Positions 1 to 7,600 of a stretch of 15,878 bases of DNA are shown piece after piece (position 1 is the first letter of the stretch; every line of letters starts with the position of its first letter). The notes below the pieces were generated by a model. It worked only from the letters and a program-made list of their open reading frames with translations. It ran no database searches and was not told where the DNA came from. Made by a program: the position numbers and the translations under genes. The stretch spans positions 87,369-103,246 of the forward strand of contig DQHT01000158.1 of assembly GCA_003531115.1 (NCBI GenBank). Direction: 5' to 3'. Source of the stretch: Bacteroidota bacterium. Lineage in GTDB: Bacteria > Bacteroidota > Bacteroidia > UBA8524.

Positions 1-3000
1 TATTGGAAAACTACCCGAACCTGGGCCTGGAATACAACCGGTGATACCGGACGACTCTATTTTAATAACGACACGAATATGGTCGCCGAAGAAACGGAGT
101 TGAGTTATTATACTCCGATTTTATGGGCCATTCGCGAACAGTGGATCGAGATCGATTCCTTTACCCCCGAATATGTTTGCCCGGGCGATACCATCAAGGT
201 TTGGTACACGAAACACGACCCCTTCCTTTCAGGAAATGAGTTTTCTATCAAACTTTCCAACAGAAGCGGGAATTTTTACGACGCTGTTGAACTGGGAAAA
301 ATATCGGATACAGGTTCCGGAGTCATTACGGGCGTTGTGCCTCTCACTACTCCGGTTGGAAATGGCTACCGGCTTCGCGTGGATGGTACGATTCCGGCTA
401 TACGGGGTTATCCTTTCGAAAAAAGTTTAAAGGTTAGGGGCGTTCCTCCTACCAATGCCGGTAATGATGACTCTTTATGTTACGGCGACACCCTAACCTT
501 GACAGCAAGCGGGGGCTTCCGCTTTGCCTGGTTTAATGATGTTTTCCTTTCAGATACCAGCCTGGTTTCACCCAAGGCCTTTCCCGATTCAACCCATAAG
601 TTTATTCTTCGCAGCGAAGATTCAGTGACAAGCTGCTATTTTCTGGACACGGTACAACTGCGGGTTATCTCCCATCCGACCTTAATTCCAAGAGACGATA
701 CCACAATATGCCAGGGAGAATCCGTTTGGTTGCATACTTTGGCAACCGGAGGTAAACCCATGCAATACCATTATACCTGGATCGATTCCAATACCGGTAT
801 TGTTCAGGGTTATGGCGACTCCCTGTTTGTAAACCCGAGGATCACAACTCCCTATAAGCTTGTTTTGCACGACAGTTGTTCTATCATTCGTGATACTGCA
901 ACCATCACCGTGAATGTGCGGGGCCATGTTCAGGCAAGTCCGCGGCCAGATACCACCCTCTGTATCGGAGAAGCGGTAAATATCTATGCCACACCAAAAG
1001 GTGGACTCTCTACCCAATATGGCTATAAATGGTATATCGATACCAATTTGGTGAGTACCGATAGCGCTTTTGTATTTCCTTCGCAGGATACTACCGTAAT
1101 ATTTAAACTGGTAGTCGATGATGGCGGCTGTTCGGATGAGACAGACTCGGCTTATTTCAGGGCTATCCGCCGCGATTCATTAAAGATCTTTACCCGTAGC
1201 GATACCACCATTTGCAACGGACAGGGAATTCTGTTAAATGCCTTTGGAACAGGTGGCTTTGAAGGCGGATACACCTTTACCTGGGACCATAATTTACCCT
1301 CCAACGACTCTGTTTATGTGGTTCCGACCCAGTTTTCTACCAATTACAAGGTCAGCCTCACAGATGGATGCACGAATTTTATAGACACGGCATCCATAAC
1401 CATCAACCTACGTTTCCCGCTCACCATTAAGGTACAGGAAGATACCCTTATTTGCCGCGGCGAAAGTTTGTTGCTTCATGTGGATGGAACTGGCGGCGAC
1501 TCCCTCCATTATACTTTTGATTGGAAACATTTGGGTTATGGAAACAATATTAAGGTGACACCAAGTGTGAGCACAACCTATTATGTTACCCTGACCGATA
1601 ACTGTACCTTATTATCAACCGATGATTCTATTCGGGTTACATTACGTTCCCCTTTAAAAATAAGCACGAGTCCGGATACAACCATTTGTGTTGCCAATAC
1701 CGCCTTATTGCGGGCCAATGGAACAGGAGGGAATGTTCCGACCTATGAATTTGTATGGAATGACGGAACTACCGAAACCATCTTGCCTGCAGGTACCCCC
1801 TATGCGGTGACCCCTGCTGCCAATAAAACCTATTTCGTACGCCTGCAGGATAATTGTACCCTTAAAAAGGACTCTGCACAGATTCAGGTAACCCTGAGAG
1901 ACCCGTTGAGTGTAAGTACTATACCAAGTGATACGGTCATCTGTCATGGCGCAGTTGCAACGCTGCGTGCACAGGGTACAGGAGGATTGGCAGGGAATTA
2001 CAGCTATTTCTGGCAAAATATAGGCAATGGAGCCGTGCAGCAGGTTCAGCCTCTGGTAGATTCTTCCTTCATGGTTATCATGAGCGATGGATGCAGTCCC
2101 TGGGATACCGCCTATGTTCAGGTAAACATCGCAACACCCCTTCAGGTAACAGGATTCGGAGATACACTTGTTTGTCCGGAGAAAATAATTCCCCTGAGCG
2201 CTACTGGTTCAGGCGGGGTACAGGCAGCTTATACGTACATCTGGAGCCATGCCCTGGGAACCGGAACTTCAAAATTTGTTGCCCCGGGAACCGACCAGGC
2301 TTATGTGATCACCCTGAGCGACAATTGTTCCTTCGCAGCAACAGACACGGTATACGTAACGATGGCCGCACTTCCTTCAACCTTATTGACTGCCGACGTA
2401 GATTCAGCCTGTCAGCCGGCCCTGGTAAACTTCAGTTCCGATCATGTTGACGCAGGCGGGTTTAGCAACTGGCGCTGGTTTTTTGAAGGCAAAAACATCG
2501 AAAATACCGGGGTCAACAAGGCTTCTTACCTCTATACCAAGCCCGGAAATTATGCGGTAAAAGCAGTTATTACCAGCAGCTATGGATGTGTGGACAGCAC
2601 CAACTATGTAGACCTGGTCATCCATCCGAAACCGGCTGCTATCTTTACCTTTAACCCTGAATTTACCACCATCGTAGATCCAACGGTATGGATGGTAAAT
2701 ACCAGCACACAAAGTGTAAAATACCTCTGGGATTTCGGAGATGGAGCTTCTTCCATATTCCCATCGCCCGGACATACCTACAAAGACACCGGTCATTACC
2801 CCGTTGTGCTCTATGTGGAATCTGTGTATGGATGTAAAGACACTGCAGAAGCCATCCACCACGTACGGGAGATTTACAGTTGTTTTGTACCGAGTGCATT
2901 CACCCCGAATGGCGATAAAGTTAACGACGATTTTTATGTCGTGGGAACCGGTGTTAAAAAACTGTATATCCAGATCTGGGACCGCTGGGGAGCATTGATC

Positions 3001-3153
3001 TACGAATCGAATGATCAACATTTCCACTGGAACGGAACCACCCAAAAAGGCGGCATCGAACTCCCAACCGGCGCTTATGTTTACCGGATCAAGGTCGATC
3101 TTGAAAACGGAGGCCGCGAGATCATCAACGGAACGATCAGTCTGGTGAGGTAA
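1..3153 (+). CDS. T9SS type B sorting domain surface protein with Ig-like and PKD repeats (5' end missing)
   Basis: The reading frame is open from the first base, so the true start lies outside the window; 1050 codons are visible. An Ig/IPT-like segment (about 140-440) comes first. Eight repeats of about 75-85 residues follow, each opening with a D-T-x-x-C type motif and containing a T/S-G-G turn, a Y-x-[FWY]-x-W strand and a closing D-x-C. Two PKD-like domains come next (about 2401-2870; the second has W-D-F-G-D-G). The C-terminus (about 2881-3150, starting CFVPSAFTPNGDKVNDDF) is the gliding-motility/CHU_C type B sorting domain, which in this phylum directs export by the type IX system and attachment to the cell surface. 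The role is probably an extracellular adhesin or matrix protein; the ligand is unknown. One cysteine pair per repeat suggests intradomain disulfides. Family assignment of the C-terminus is strong; function is inference. Confidence 0.9.
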   Translation, partial: YWKTTRTWAWNTTGDTGRLYFNNDTNMVAEETELSYYTPILWAIREQWIEIDSFTPEYVCPGDTIKVWYTKHDPFLSGNEFSIKLSNRSGNFYDAVELGKISDTGSGVITGVVPLTTPVGNGYRLRVDGTIPAIRGYPFEKSLKVRGVPPTNAGNDDSLCYGDTLTLTASGGFRFAWFNDVFLSDTSLVSPKAFPDSTHKFILRSEDSVTSCYFLDTVQLRVISHPTLIPRDDTTICQGESVWLHTLATGGKPMQYHYTWIDSNTGIVQGYGDSLFVNPRITTPYKLVLHDSCSIIRDTATITVNVRGHVQASPRPDTTLCIGEAVNIYATPKGGLSTQYGYKWYIDTNLVSTDSAFVFPSQDTTVIFKLVVDDGGCSDETDSAYFRAIRRDSLKIFTRSDTTICNGQGILLNAFGTGGFEGGYTFTWDHNLPSNDSVYVVPTQFSTNYKVSLTDGCTNFIDTASITINLRFPLTIKVQEDTLICRGESLLLHVDGTGGDSLHYTFDWKHLGYGNNIKVTPSVSTTYYVTLTDNCTLLSTDDSIRVTLRSPLKISTSPDTTICVANTALLRANGTGGNVPTYEFVWNDGTTETILPAGTPYAVTPAANKTYFVRLQDNCTLKKDSAQIQVTLRDPLSVSTIPSDTVICHGAVATLRAQGTGGLAGNYSYFWQNIGNGAVQQVQPLVDSSFMVIMSDGCSPWDTAYVQVNIATPLQVTGFGDTLVCPEKIIPLSATGSGGVQAAYTYIWSHALGTGTSKFVAPGTDQAYVITLSDNCSFAATDTVYVTMAALPSTLLTADVDSACQPALVNFSSDHVDAGGFSNWRWFFEGKNIENTGVNKASYLYTKPGNYAVKAVITSSYGCVDSTNYVDLVIHPKPAAIFTFNPEFTTIVDPTVWMVNTSTQSVKYLWDFGDGASSIFPSPGHTYKDTGHYPVVLYVESVYGCKDTAEAIHHVREIYSCFVPSAFTPNGDKVNDDFYVVGTGVKKLYIQIWDRWGALIYESNDQHFHWNGTTQKGGIELPTGAYVYRIKVDLENGGREIINGTISLVR
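469..2400 (+). repeat. Eight tandem Ig-like domain repeats inside the surface protein
   Basis: Repeat units begin near 469, 694, 949, 1201, 1441, 1675, 1930 and 2161, with the PKD region starting near 2401, so unit lengths are 225-255 bp. They are divergent at DNA level but share a protein pattern: D-[TD]-[TS]-x-[IL]-C-x-G at the start, a glycine pair after about 15 residues, an aromatic-x-W strand, a T-x-Y-x-V strand and D-[GN]-C near the end. The divergence argues for an old array kept by selection for structure, not a recent expansion. The fold resembles the Ig-like modules common in Bacteroidota T9SS cargo. Confidence 0.8.
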
Positions 3154-3211
3154 AAATTGGATTGGTGGAGGCAACATTTCCATACCCATAAGCCTCTACC
3201 CTTAAACGCCT

Positions 3212-4330
3212 ATGAAACCGATCCTGATTTTATTCGCATTCTTTAGTCTGGTTTTAGCCACGAAAAGCCCTGCACAGAATTCAGCACCTTATGCGCTGGA
3301 TCCTAAAAGCTATCAGACTTTACCCGGTCAGATGGCCTGTTTAACCATCAAAACAGCCGATGCTGACCCCGCAGATACCGTAAGGATTTCCTGGAGCACA
3401 GCCGTTCAAGCAGCCACATTTACCCATAATAGTGGTGCTGTTCAACATGCTGAAGGTCAAATCTGCTGGACCCCCACCAATTCCGATCCAGGACACGAAC
3501 CTTATCTCTTTTTTATCACCATGGATGATGGCCATGTACAGGTGGTGGATACGTTTTTTATTTGGGTGCGGGGAATACCGGAAAGGGATTCGTTCCACAT
3601 GACAAAAGGCGCTTGTGGCGAGAGATTCTTCTATTCTACTTTTAATGAGTGGACGAACCAGGTTTCGTATCAATTGTCCAATGGGATGACGGCTAGTTAT
3701 ACTGTGCCGGTCGAAGACGTAGTTTTTACAAAACTAAAACCGGGAATGTATATCCTCAAAACAGTGTTAATGAGCAATACACCCGTTTACAAAACGTATC
3801 GGGATACCTTCTATGTCACAGAAGGACATGATGTAACATCCAAATTCGAGACACTTTCAGAACCCAATGAATACCGGGTCACGCTCACAGAACAAAACGG
3901 CAACCTCGATGTCCATTATGCCTGGACCATTAAGAATAGTTTGGGAATCATGAAATTACCCGACACTCTTATGCAAATTACCGTTCAGGTATGGGAACCT
4001 TCCGATTTATGCGTTTACATCAGCTCCGATCAAAACTGTGCCGATACCCTTTGCTTTTCACTCCCTGCCGACCCGAATGGTATTCAGGAAATTGAAAAAC
4101 AGGTCCTGATTTACCCCAACCCTTGTATTGATGAGCTAAATGTTGAATCACATAAACCGATTATGTCGCTGACCCTTTTTGATATTCAGGGGAAACAGGT
4201 GCTTCAACAGAAAGAAACAGCAGCATTAAGCACAAAATTAGATGTTGCAACTCTGCCCAAAGGCACCTATTTGCTGGCAATCCGGTATATAGATGGAAGT
4301 ACGGGGCATCATAGCGTGGTGGTTCGGTGA
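3212..4330 (+). CDS. T9SS type A sorting domain-containing secreted protein
   Basis: This 372-residue protein starts with a clear signal peptide (MKPILILFAFFSLVLA, cleavage probably near SPAQ/NS). The first 120 residues after it form an Ig/cadherin-like module with D-A-D-P-A-D and a C-W-T-P-T strand (putative Ig family). The middle is beta-rich and unassigned. The last ~75 residues, starting V-L-I-Y-P-N-P and containing L-F-D-I-Q-G-K and G-T-Y-L-L, are a standard T9SS type A sorting domain, which in the family is removed or linked to lipopolysaccharide on export. It lies 58 bp after the type B surface protein on the same strand and may be co-transcribed with it. No catalytic motif was seen. 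The start is set by the signal peptide. Sorting call is strong; function unknown. Confidence 0.88.
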   Translation: MKPILILFAFFSLVLATKSPAQNSAPYALDPKSYQTLPGQMACLTIKTADADPADTVRISWSTAVQAATFTHNSGAVQHAEGQICWTPTNSDPGHEPYLFFITMDDGHVQVVDTFFIWVRGIPERDSFHMTKGACGERFFYSTFNEWTNQVSYQLSNGMTASYTVPVEDVVFTKLKPGMYILKTVLMSNTPVYKTYRDTFYVTEGHDVTSKFETLSEPNEYRVTLTEQNGNLDVHYAWTIKNSLGIMKLPDTLMQITVQVWEPSDLCVYISSDQNCADTLCFSLPADPNGIQEIEKQVLIYPNPCIDELNVESHKPIMSLTLFDIQGKQVLQQKETAALSTKLDVATLPKGTYLLAIRYIDGSTGHHSVVVR

Positions 4331-4346
4331 GAGCACACCCTGTTCT

Positions 4347-4371
4347 GTTCATTGAGCTTGTCGAAATGAAC
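4347..4371. repeat. Short palindromic intergenic element
   Basis: A perfect 7-bp inverted repeat (gttcatt ... aatgaac) encloses an 11-base loop gagcttgtcga. It sits 16 bases after the stop codon of the T9SS type A gene, so it could act as a weak terminator, but no T-tract follows. From memory, the core cattgagcttgtcgaaatg recurs between genes in many Bacteroidota genomes, so this is probably one copy of a dispersed repeat. Confidence 0.5.
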
Positions 4372-4460
4372 CCGGTTATAACACGATCCCGGCCCCTTCG
4401 ACCCGGCGTGGAGCAAAGTCTAAAGCTAAAAAGCCGTTTGCCGGCTCAGGGACCGGAATC

Positions 4461-4590
4461 CCCTCACCCCCTCATCACCTCACCTTATCTCCTCGTCTCC
4501 AAGTCTCCAAGTCCCCTCGTCCCCTCGTCCCCAATTCCCCCCGCTCCCTCGCTCCCCCGCTCTGGACGAAGTCCCGCTCCCTCGCTCCCC
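4461..4590. repeat. Degenerate octamer tandem array, pyrimidine-rich on the plus strand
   Basis: The stretch reads as about 16 consecutive 8-bp units resembling tcgtcccc, aagtctcc and tcgctccc. The period holds exactly from 4461 to 4564 (for example 4493, 4501, 4509, 4517, 4525 and 4533 each start a unit), then shifts by about one base around 4565-4573 and continues to the 3' end of the cyclase gene. The minus strand is strongly G-rich. It fills most of the 264-bp gene-free gap 4331-4594, where no gene was found. The array ends within about 5 bases of the cyclase stop codon. Confidence 0.8.
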
Positions 4591-4594
4591 TGTC

Positions 4595-5320
4595 CTATAA
4601 ACTTAAATAAATCATCGGCTTACTCGGAACCGCATCCGTTTCCATCACAGCCGTCATCAAATTCAATAAATAGATCCCGTCTTTCGCCTCATCCGGCACA
4701 AAAATGAGTTCGGTAATTGTCGCATCCATCCTCGGCCTGGCAGGATAATTCCAGTAGTTTTTATGCGCGGCCAATGCTCCTCCATCTTCTTCCCGGTCTA
4801 TGGAAGGCTGATCAATAAGCAGATGTTTAACACCTGCCAGGCGAAATTTTGTTGCCGTATCCGGATGGAGATAAACCGGGTTGGTCCCGGAATATTTTTT
4901 ATAAAGCTTGTCTTTTGAATTCGGGAGGCTGCGGATGATCAGCGCTTCCGGCAAGGAATCCGGAAACTGCTCCGGAAGAAAAAGCGCATCTCCATCGGCT
5001 TGTTTGGCGGGTTCCAGACTGATTAACTGAGCAATAAAAAAGTGTTCTTTTAAGGAATCGGGCAGGTAATGGGCCTCTTTACTCACATGGCCCACACATT
5101 CGGTATGGGTGCCGTTTCCATGGGCATTGAAGCGGATATTTTCGCAATTGCAGGCACCTCCCTGCGGCACGGAACCAACAAAAGAGCCGGCGCAATAGGG
5201 CTCCATTTGGGCATGGGGGATATAAAAAGCCTCGACCGAGTTTGGGCCGCGGCGCACGGGTATCGACAGGTCAAAACCCGCACTCAGGTCGAATTGTCCT
5301 TGTTCAGTTTGAAGAATCAC
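4595..5320 (-). CDS. Cyclase family protein (kynurenine formamidase-like hydrolase)
   Basis: The 241-residue protein has the usual length and layout of the cyclase/kynurenine formamidase family, metal-dependent amide or lactone hydrolases. The signature region is N-G-T-H-T-E-C-V-G-H (residues 69-78), matching the family's HxGTHxDxxxH loosely: GTH and the last His are present, the first His position is Gly (a His sits one residue earlier) and the Asp is Glu. A second family block, D-Q-P-S-I-D followed by A-A-H, is near residues 170-186. No signal peptide, so probably cytoplasmic. The start is GTG: an in-frame stop lies 9 bases upstream and no earlier start exists. A TAATTTG element lies 5 bases before the GTG. 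The histidine kinase gene diverges 47 bp away. The substrate cannot be inferred; no other tryptophan-degradation gene is present. Confidence 0.85.
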   Translation of the reverse strand: MILQTEQGQFDLSAGFDLSIPVRRGPNSVEAFYIPHAQMEPYCAGSFVGSVPQGGACNCENIRFNAHGNGTHTECVGHVSKEAHYLPDSLKEHFFIAQLISLEPAKQADGDALFLPEQFPDSLPEALIIRSLPNSKDKLYKKYSGTNPVYLHPDTATKFRLAGVKHLLIDQPSIDREEDGGALAAHKNYWNYPARPRMDATITELIFVPDEAKDGIYLLNLMTAVMETDAVPSKPMIYLSL

Positions 5321-5325
5321 AGCAG

Positions 5326-5332
5326 CAAATTA
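5326..5332 (-). promoter_or_regulatory. Possible -7 promoter element for the cyclase gene
   Basis: On the minus strand the sequence TAATTTG lies 5 nt before the GTG start. It resembles the Bacteroidota -7 consensus TAnnTTTG with one base missing. No convincing -33 TTTG was found. If active, the transcript would have almost no leader. Confidence 0.3.
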
Positions 5333-5354
5333 CAGAATACACCCCTTTTTACGG

Positions 5355-5362
5355 TAATTTCG
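5355..5362 (+). promoter_or_regulatory. Possible -7 promoter element for the histidine kinase gene
   Basis: TAATTTCG matches TAnnTTTG at all but one fixed base and lies 5 nt before the kinase ATG. The -33 position is not convincing. It is only 22 bp from the opposing cyclase element, so the two divergent promoters would overlap. Confidence 0.35.
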
Positions 5363-5367
5363 TCCGA

Positions 5368-6525
5368 ATGTCTTTTCAGCTCAAACTGGTATGGAAAATT
5401 GTACTGCTCATTTTTGCAGTGAATATCGCCATCATGTCGCTTTTATACACCAACCAATTGGTGCGTAAGCTGGCTATTGAAGAAGAAACCCGGGTAAACC
5501 AGTGGACTGCGGCCATCCAGCGTTTGATCGATTCGGAAGACGAAGACGTCACCTTTTTAATGGAGGTTAGCCGTACCAGCAGCAACAATATTCCCATTAT
5601 CATGACCGATGAGGACGGAAATATCCTGAATTTCCTGAACCTCGATTCTGCCCGGACCAATGATCCCGTATACCTGCGGGATGAATTGCAGGGCATGAAA
5701 TTGGAAAACGATCCCATTGTTATCGAATACCAGCCGGGAAAAAAGAACTATGTCTATTACCACAATTCTACCCTCTTAACCCAGCTTAAATATTACCCTT
5801 ATTACCAGATCGGGATCATCTCGCTCTTTTTATTGGTATCCTATCTGGCTTTTAACGCCTCCCGCCGCTCTGAACAAAACAGAGTCTGGGTAGGACTGGC
5901 CAAAGAAACCGCCCATCAGCTCGGCACACCAATTTCCTCTTTAATTGCCTGGATCGACCTGTTTAAAGAGGAGGGACAATCCCCGACCAAGGAGATGCTG
6001 GCGGAGATGGAGAAAGATATAGAACGCCTTCGCCTCGTTTCTGAACGGTTTTCAAAAATTGGCTCAACACCCATCCTCGAGGACAAGAATGTGAAATTGC
6101 TGATCGACCAGTCGGTGGCCTATATGAGCAGTCGTGCTTCGCATAAAGTAAAAATGGAAGTGCATGCCGATGTGCTCCACAATTGTTTTTCGCGGGTTAA
6201 TGTGCAACTGTTCGACTGGGTGCTGGAGAACCTGATCAAAAACGCCATCGATGCCATGGAAGGAAAGGGGCAGATCGATTTTGTACTGACCGAAACGAAG
6301 AAGCATATTTTTATCGATATTTCGGATACCGGAAAAGGCATTCCGTCCTCAAAAATAAGTGAGGTTTTTAAACCCGGCTTTACTACCAAAAAACGCGGCT
6401 GGGGACTGGGACTCTCGCTGGCGAAACGTATCATCGAAGACTATCACAGGGGAAAAATAGTGGTCAAAGAATCCACCCCGGGCAAGGGCACCACCTTTCG
6501 GATCACATTAAGGAAAAATTTGTAG
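5368..6525 (+). CDS. Membrane sensor histidine kinase
   Basis: This 385-residue protein has an N-terminal transmembrane helix (about 9-27), a periplasmic domain of about 115 residues (about 30-145) with no recognised motif, and a second helix (about 146-163). No HAMP domain is apparent. The kinase core follows: H-box with phospho-acceptor His183 in E-T-A-H-Q-L-G-T-P-I-S-S-L, N-box around 286-292 (E-N-L-I-K-N-A), G1 D-T-G-K-G near 320-324 and G2 G-W-G-L-G-L-S near 344-350. The A-H-Q-L-G-T-P form is typical of Bacteroidota kinases. The ATG at 5368 was chosen because an upstream extension would run into the divergent cyclase gene and bury the first helix. No response regulator is adjacent, so it is an orphan here. 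Signal unknown. Confidence 0.93.
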   Translation: MSFQLKLVWKIVLLIFAVNIAIMSLLYTNQLVRKLAIEEETRVNQWTAAIQRLIDSEDEDVTFLMEVSRTSSNNIPIIMTDEDGNILNFLNLDSARTNDPVYLRDELQGMKLENDPIVIEYQPGKKNYVYYHNSTLLTQLKYYPYYQIGIISLFLLVSYLAFNASRRSEQNRVWVGLAKETAHQLGTPISSLIAWIDLFKEEGQSPTKEMLAEMEKDIERLRLVSERFSKIGSTPILEDKNVKLLIDQSVAYMSSRASHKVKMEVHADVLHNCFSRVNVQLFDWVLENLIKNAIDAMEGKGQIDFVLTETKKHIFIDISDTGKGIPSSKISEVFKPGFTTKKRGWGLGLSLAKRIIEDYHRGKIVVKESTPGKGTTFRITLRKNL

Positions 6526-6537
6526 GTCAGACTTTCC

Positions 6538-6545
6538 TACCTTCG
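6538..6545 (+). promoter_or_regulatory. Possible -7 promoter element for the TonB-paralogue operon
   Basis: TACCTTCG resembles TAnnTTTG with one mismatch and lies 29 nt before the first TonB-domain gene. A TTTG at 6519-6522, inside the end of the kinase gene, could be the -33 box, but the 15-nt gap is shorter than the usual ~19 nt. Confidence 0.3.
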
Positions 6546-6574
6546 TAAAGAATTTAACGTTATAGGTTTCAAAG

Positions 6575-7066
6575 ATGAAAAATACAAACAGAATTCTGGG
6601 TTTGGCCATGTTGATGGTAGTGTTCACCAGCACAGTCATGGGACAAAAAAGTCGGGGGGAAGAGACGGACACTTTAGTAGATGAGCGAGAGGTGTCGCCT
6701 CGTAGAATTCAGGAATACCCTGTAGAAATTACAGAAAGTAATAACGAGCCCGAAATTTTTGTTGTTGTGGAGGATATGCCTTCGTTCCCGGGAGGACAGG
6801 ATTCGATGACTAAATTTATTGCAGCCAATCTGGTTTATCCGGTGAAGGCCAAAGAAAATAATATCCAAGGCAGGGTACTTATTGAATTTGTGGTCGATGA
6901 AAAGGGCAAAGTGACCAATGCGAAGGTAGTGAAGGGAATTGGTTCAGGATGTGATGAAGAGGCGCTTCGTATTGTGAATAGCATGCCAAACTGGAATCCG
7001 GGCAAACAAAGAAATAAACCGGTTAAAGTCCGCTTTGTTTTGCCCATTCGTTTTCAGCTGCAATAG
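6575..7066 (+). CDS. TonB C-terminal domain protein, tandem paralogue 1
   Basis: This 163-residue protein has a signal peptide (MKNTNRILGLAMLMVVFTSTVMG, cleavage before QKS), a short charged segment and a TonB C-terminal domain from about residue 65. Family landmarks are M-P-S-F-P-G-G, the I-Q-G-R-V-L-I-E-F-V-V-D strand, C-D-E-E-A-L-R-I-V and the closing V-R-F-V-L-P-I-R-F. In TonB this domain binds the TonB box of outer-membrane receptors and transmits energy from ExbBD. Here the N-terminus looks cleavable and there is no proline-rich linker, so it may be a soluble periplasmic adaptor, not a true energy transducer. It heads a run of three paralogues. Domain call is strong; role is inference. 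Confidence 0.85.
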   Translation: MKNTNRILGLAMLMVVFTSTVMGQKSRGEETDTLVDEREVSPRRIQEYPVEITESNNEPEIFVVVEDMPSFPGGQDSMTKFIAANLVYPVKAKENNIQGRVLIEFVVDEKGKVTNAKVVKGIGSGCDEEALRIVNSMPNWNPGKQRNKPVKVRFVLPIRFQLQ

Positions 7067-7135
7067 AGTATTAAAAAAATTAAGCCAAATAAAAGCCGGA
7101 GTAAACCTGCTTTCGTTTGTAATAAATCGATAAAA

Positions 7136-7591
7136 ATGAAAAATATAATTCTGTTCCTCACCATTTTTGCATTTGCAGTTTCTGCCTCCGGGCAAAATAA
7201 GGGCGGTACTTCTCCCGACACCATAGAAGTGAAAAAACCCGCTGAGGTGGGTATTAGAGAAGTCACGGACGAACCCGAAATTTTTGTTGTTGTCGAAGAA
7301 ATGCCGGAGTTTCCCGGAGGTACCGACTCGATGACCAAGTTTATTTGGTCCAATTTAAATTATCCCGATTCCGCTGTCCGACATAATATCCAGGGCAAAG
7401 TGGCGGTCCAGTTTGTGATAGATGAAGAAGGGCGGGTAACCGATCCAAAAATTGTGAAGGGATTGGGCTGGGGCTGCGATGAAGAGGTATTAAGGATCGT
7501 GAAGCTGATGCCCAATTGGACACCTGGTAAACAAAAAGGAAAACCAGTAAAGGTGCGTTTCGTTTTACCTATACGCTTTCAGCTATATTAA
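7136..7591 (+). CDS. TonB C-terminal domain protein, tandem paralogue 2
   Basis: At 151 residues it is the closest relative of paralogue 1: both share E-P-E-I-F-V-V-V-E, the D-S-M-T-K-F-I segment, G-C-D-E-E and nearly the same last 15 residues (P-V-K-V-R-F-V-L-P-I-R-F-Q-L). The signal peptide is MKNIILFLTIFAFAVSASG, cleaved before QNK. The region between signal peptide and domain is about 12 residues shorter than in paralogue 1. The 69-bp gap before it is A/T-rich with no clear promoter; the next paralogue follows after 9 bp. The shared motifs point to a recent duplication of copies 1 and 2. Confidence 0.85.
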   Translation: MKNIILFLTIFAFAVSASGQNKGGTSPDTIEVKKPAEVGIREVTDEPEIFVVVEEMPEFPGGTDSMTKFIWSNLNYPDSAVRHNIQGKVAVQFVIDEEGRVTDPKIVKGLGWGCDEEVLRIVKLMPNWTPGKQKGKPVKVRFVLPIRFQLY

Positions 7592-7600
7592 AAGAATCCG

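Noticed and set aside
2404..3189. Long minus-strand open frame antisense to the surface protein
   Set aside because: The plus strand there encodes clear PKD and type B sorting domains; the antisense translation has no recognisable family features.
3172..3205. Possible terminator hairpin between the type B and type A T9SS genes
   Set aside because: Only about 5 bp (gaggc/gcctc) pair and no T-tract follows; too weak to call.
4327..4707. Ser/Pro-rich open frame on the plus strand
   Set aside because: It is produced by the pyrimidine-rich octamer array and runs into the cyclase gene on the other strand; low complexity explains its lack of stops.
5242..5367. Upstream extension of the histidine kinase
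   Set aside because: It overlaps the divergent cyclase coding region, puts about 42 extra residues before the first membrane helix, and the ATG at 5368 has a promoter-like element just upstream.
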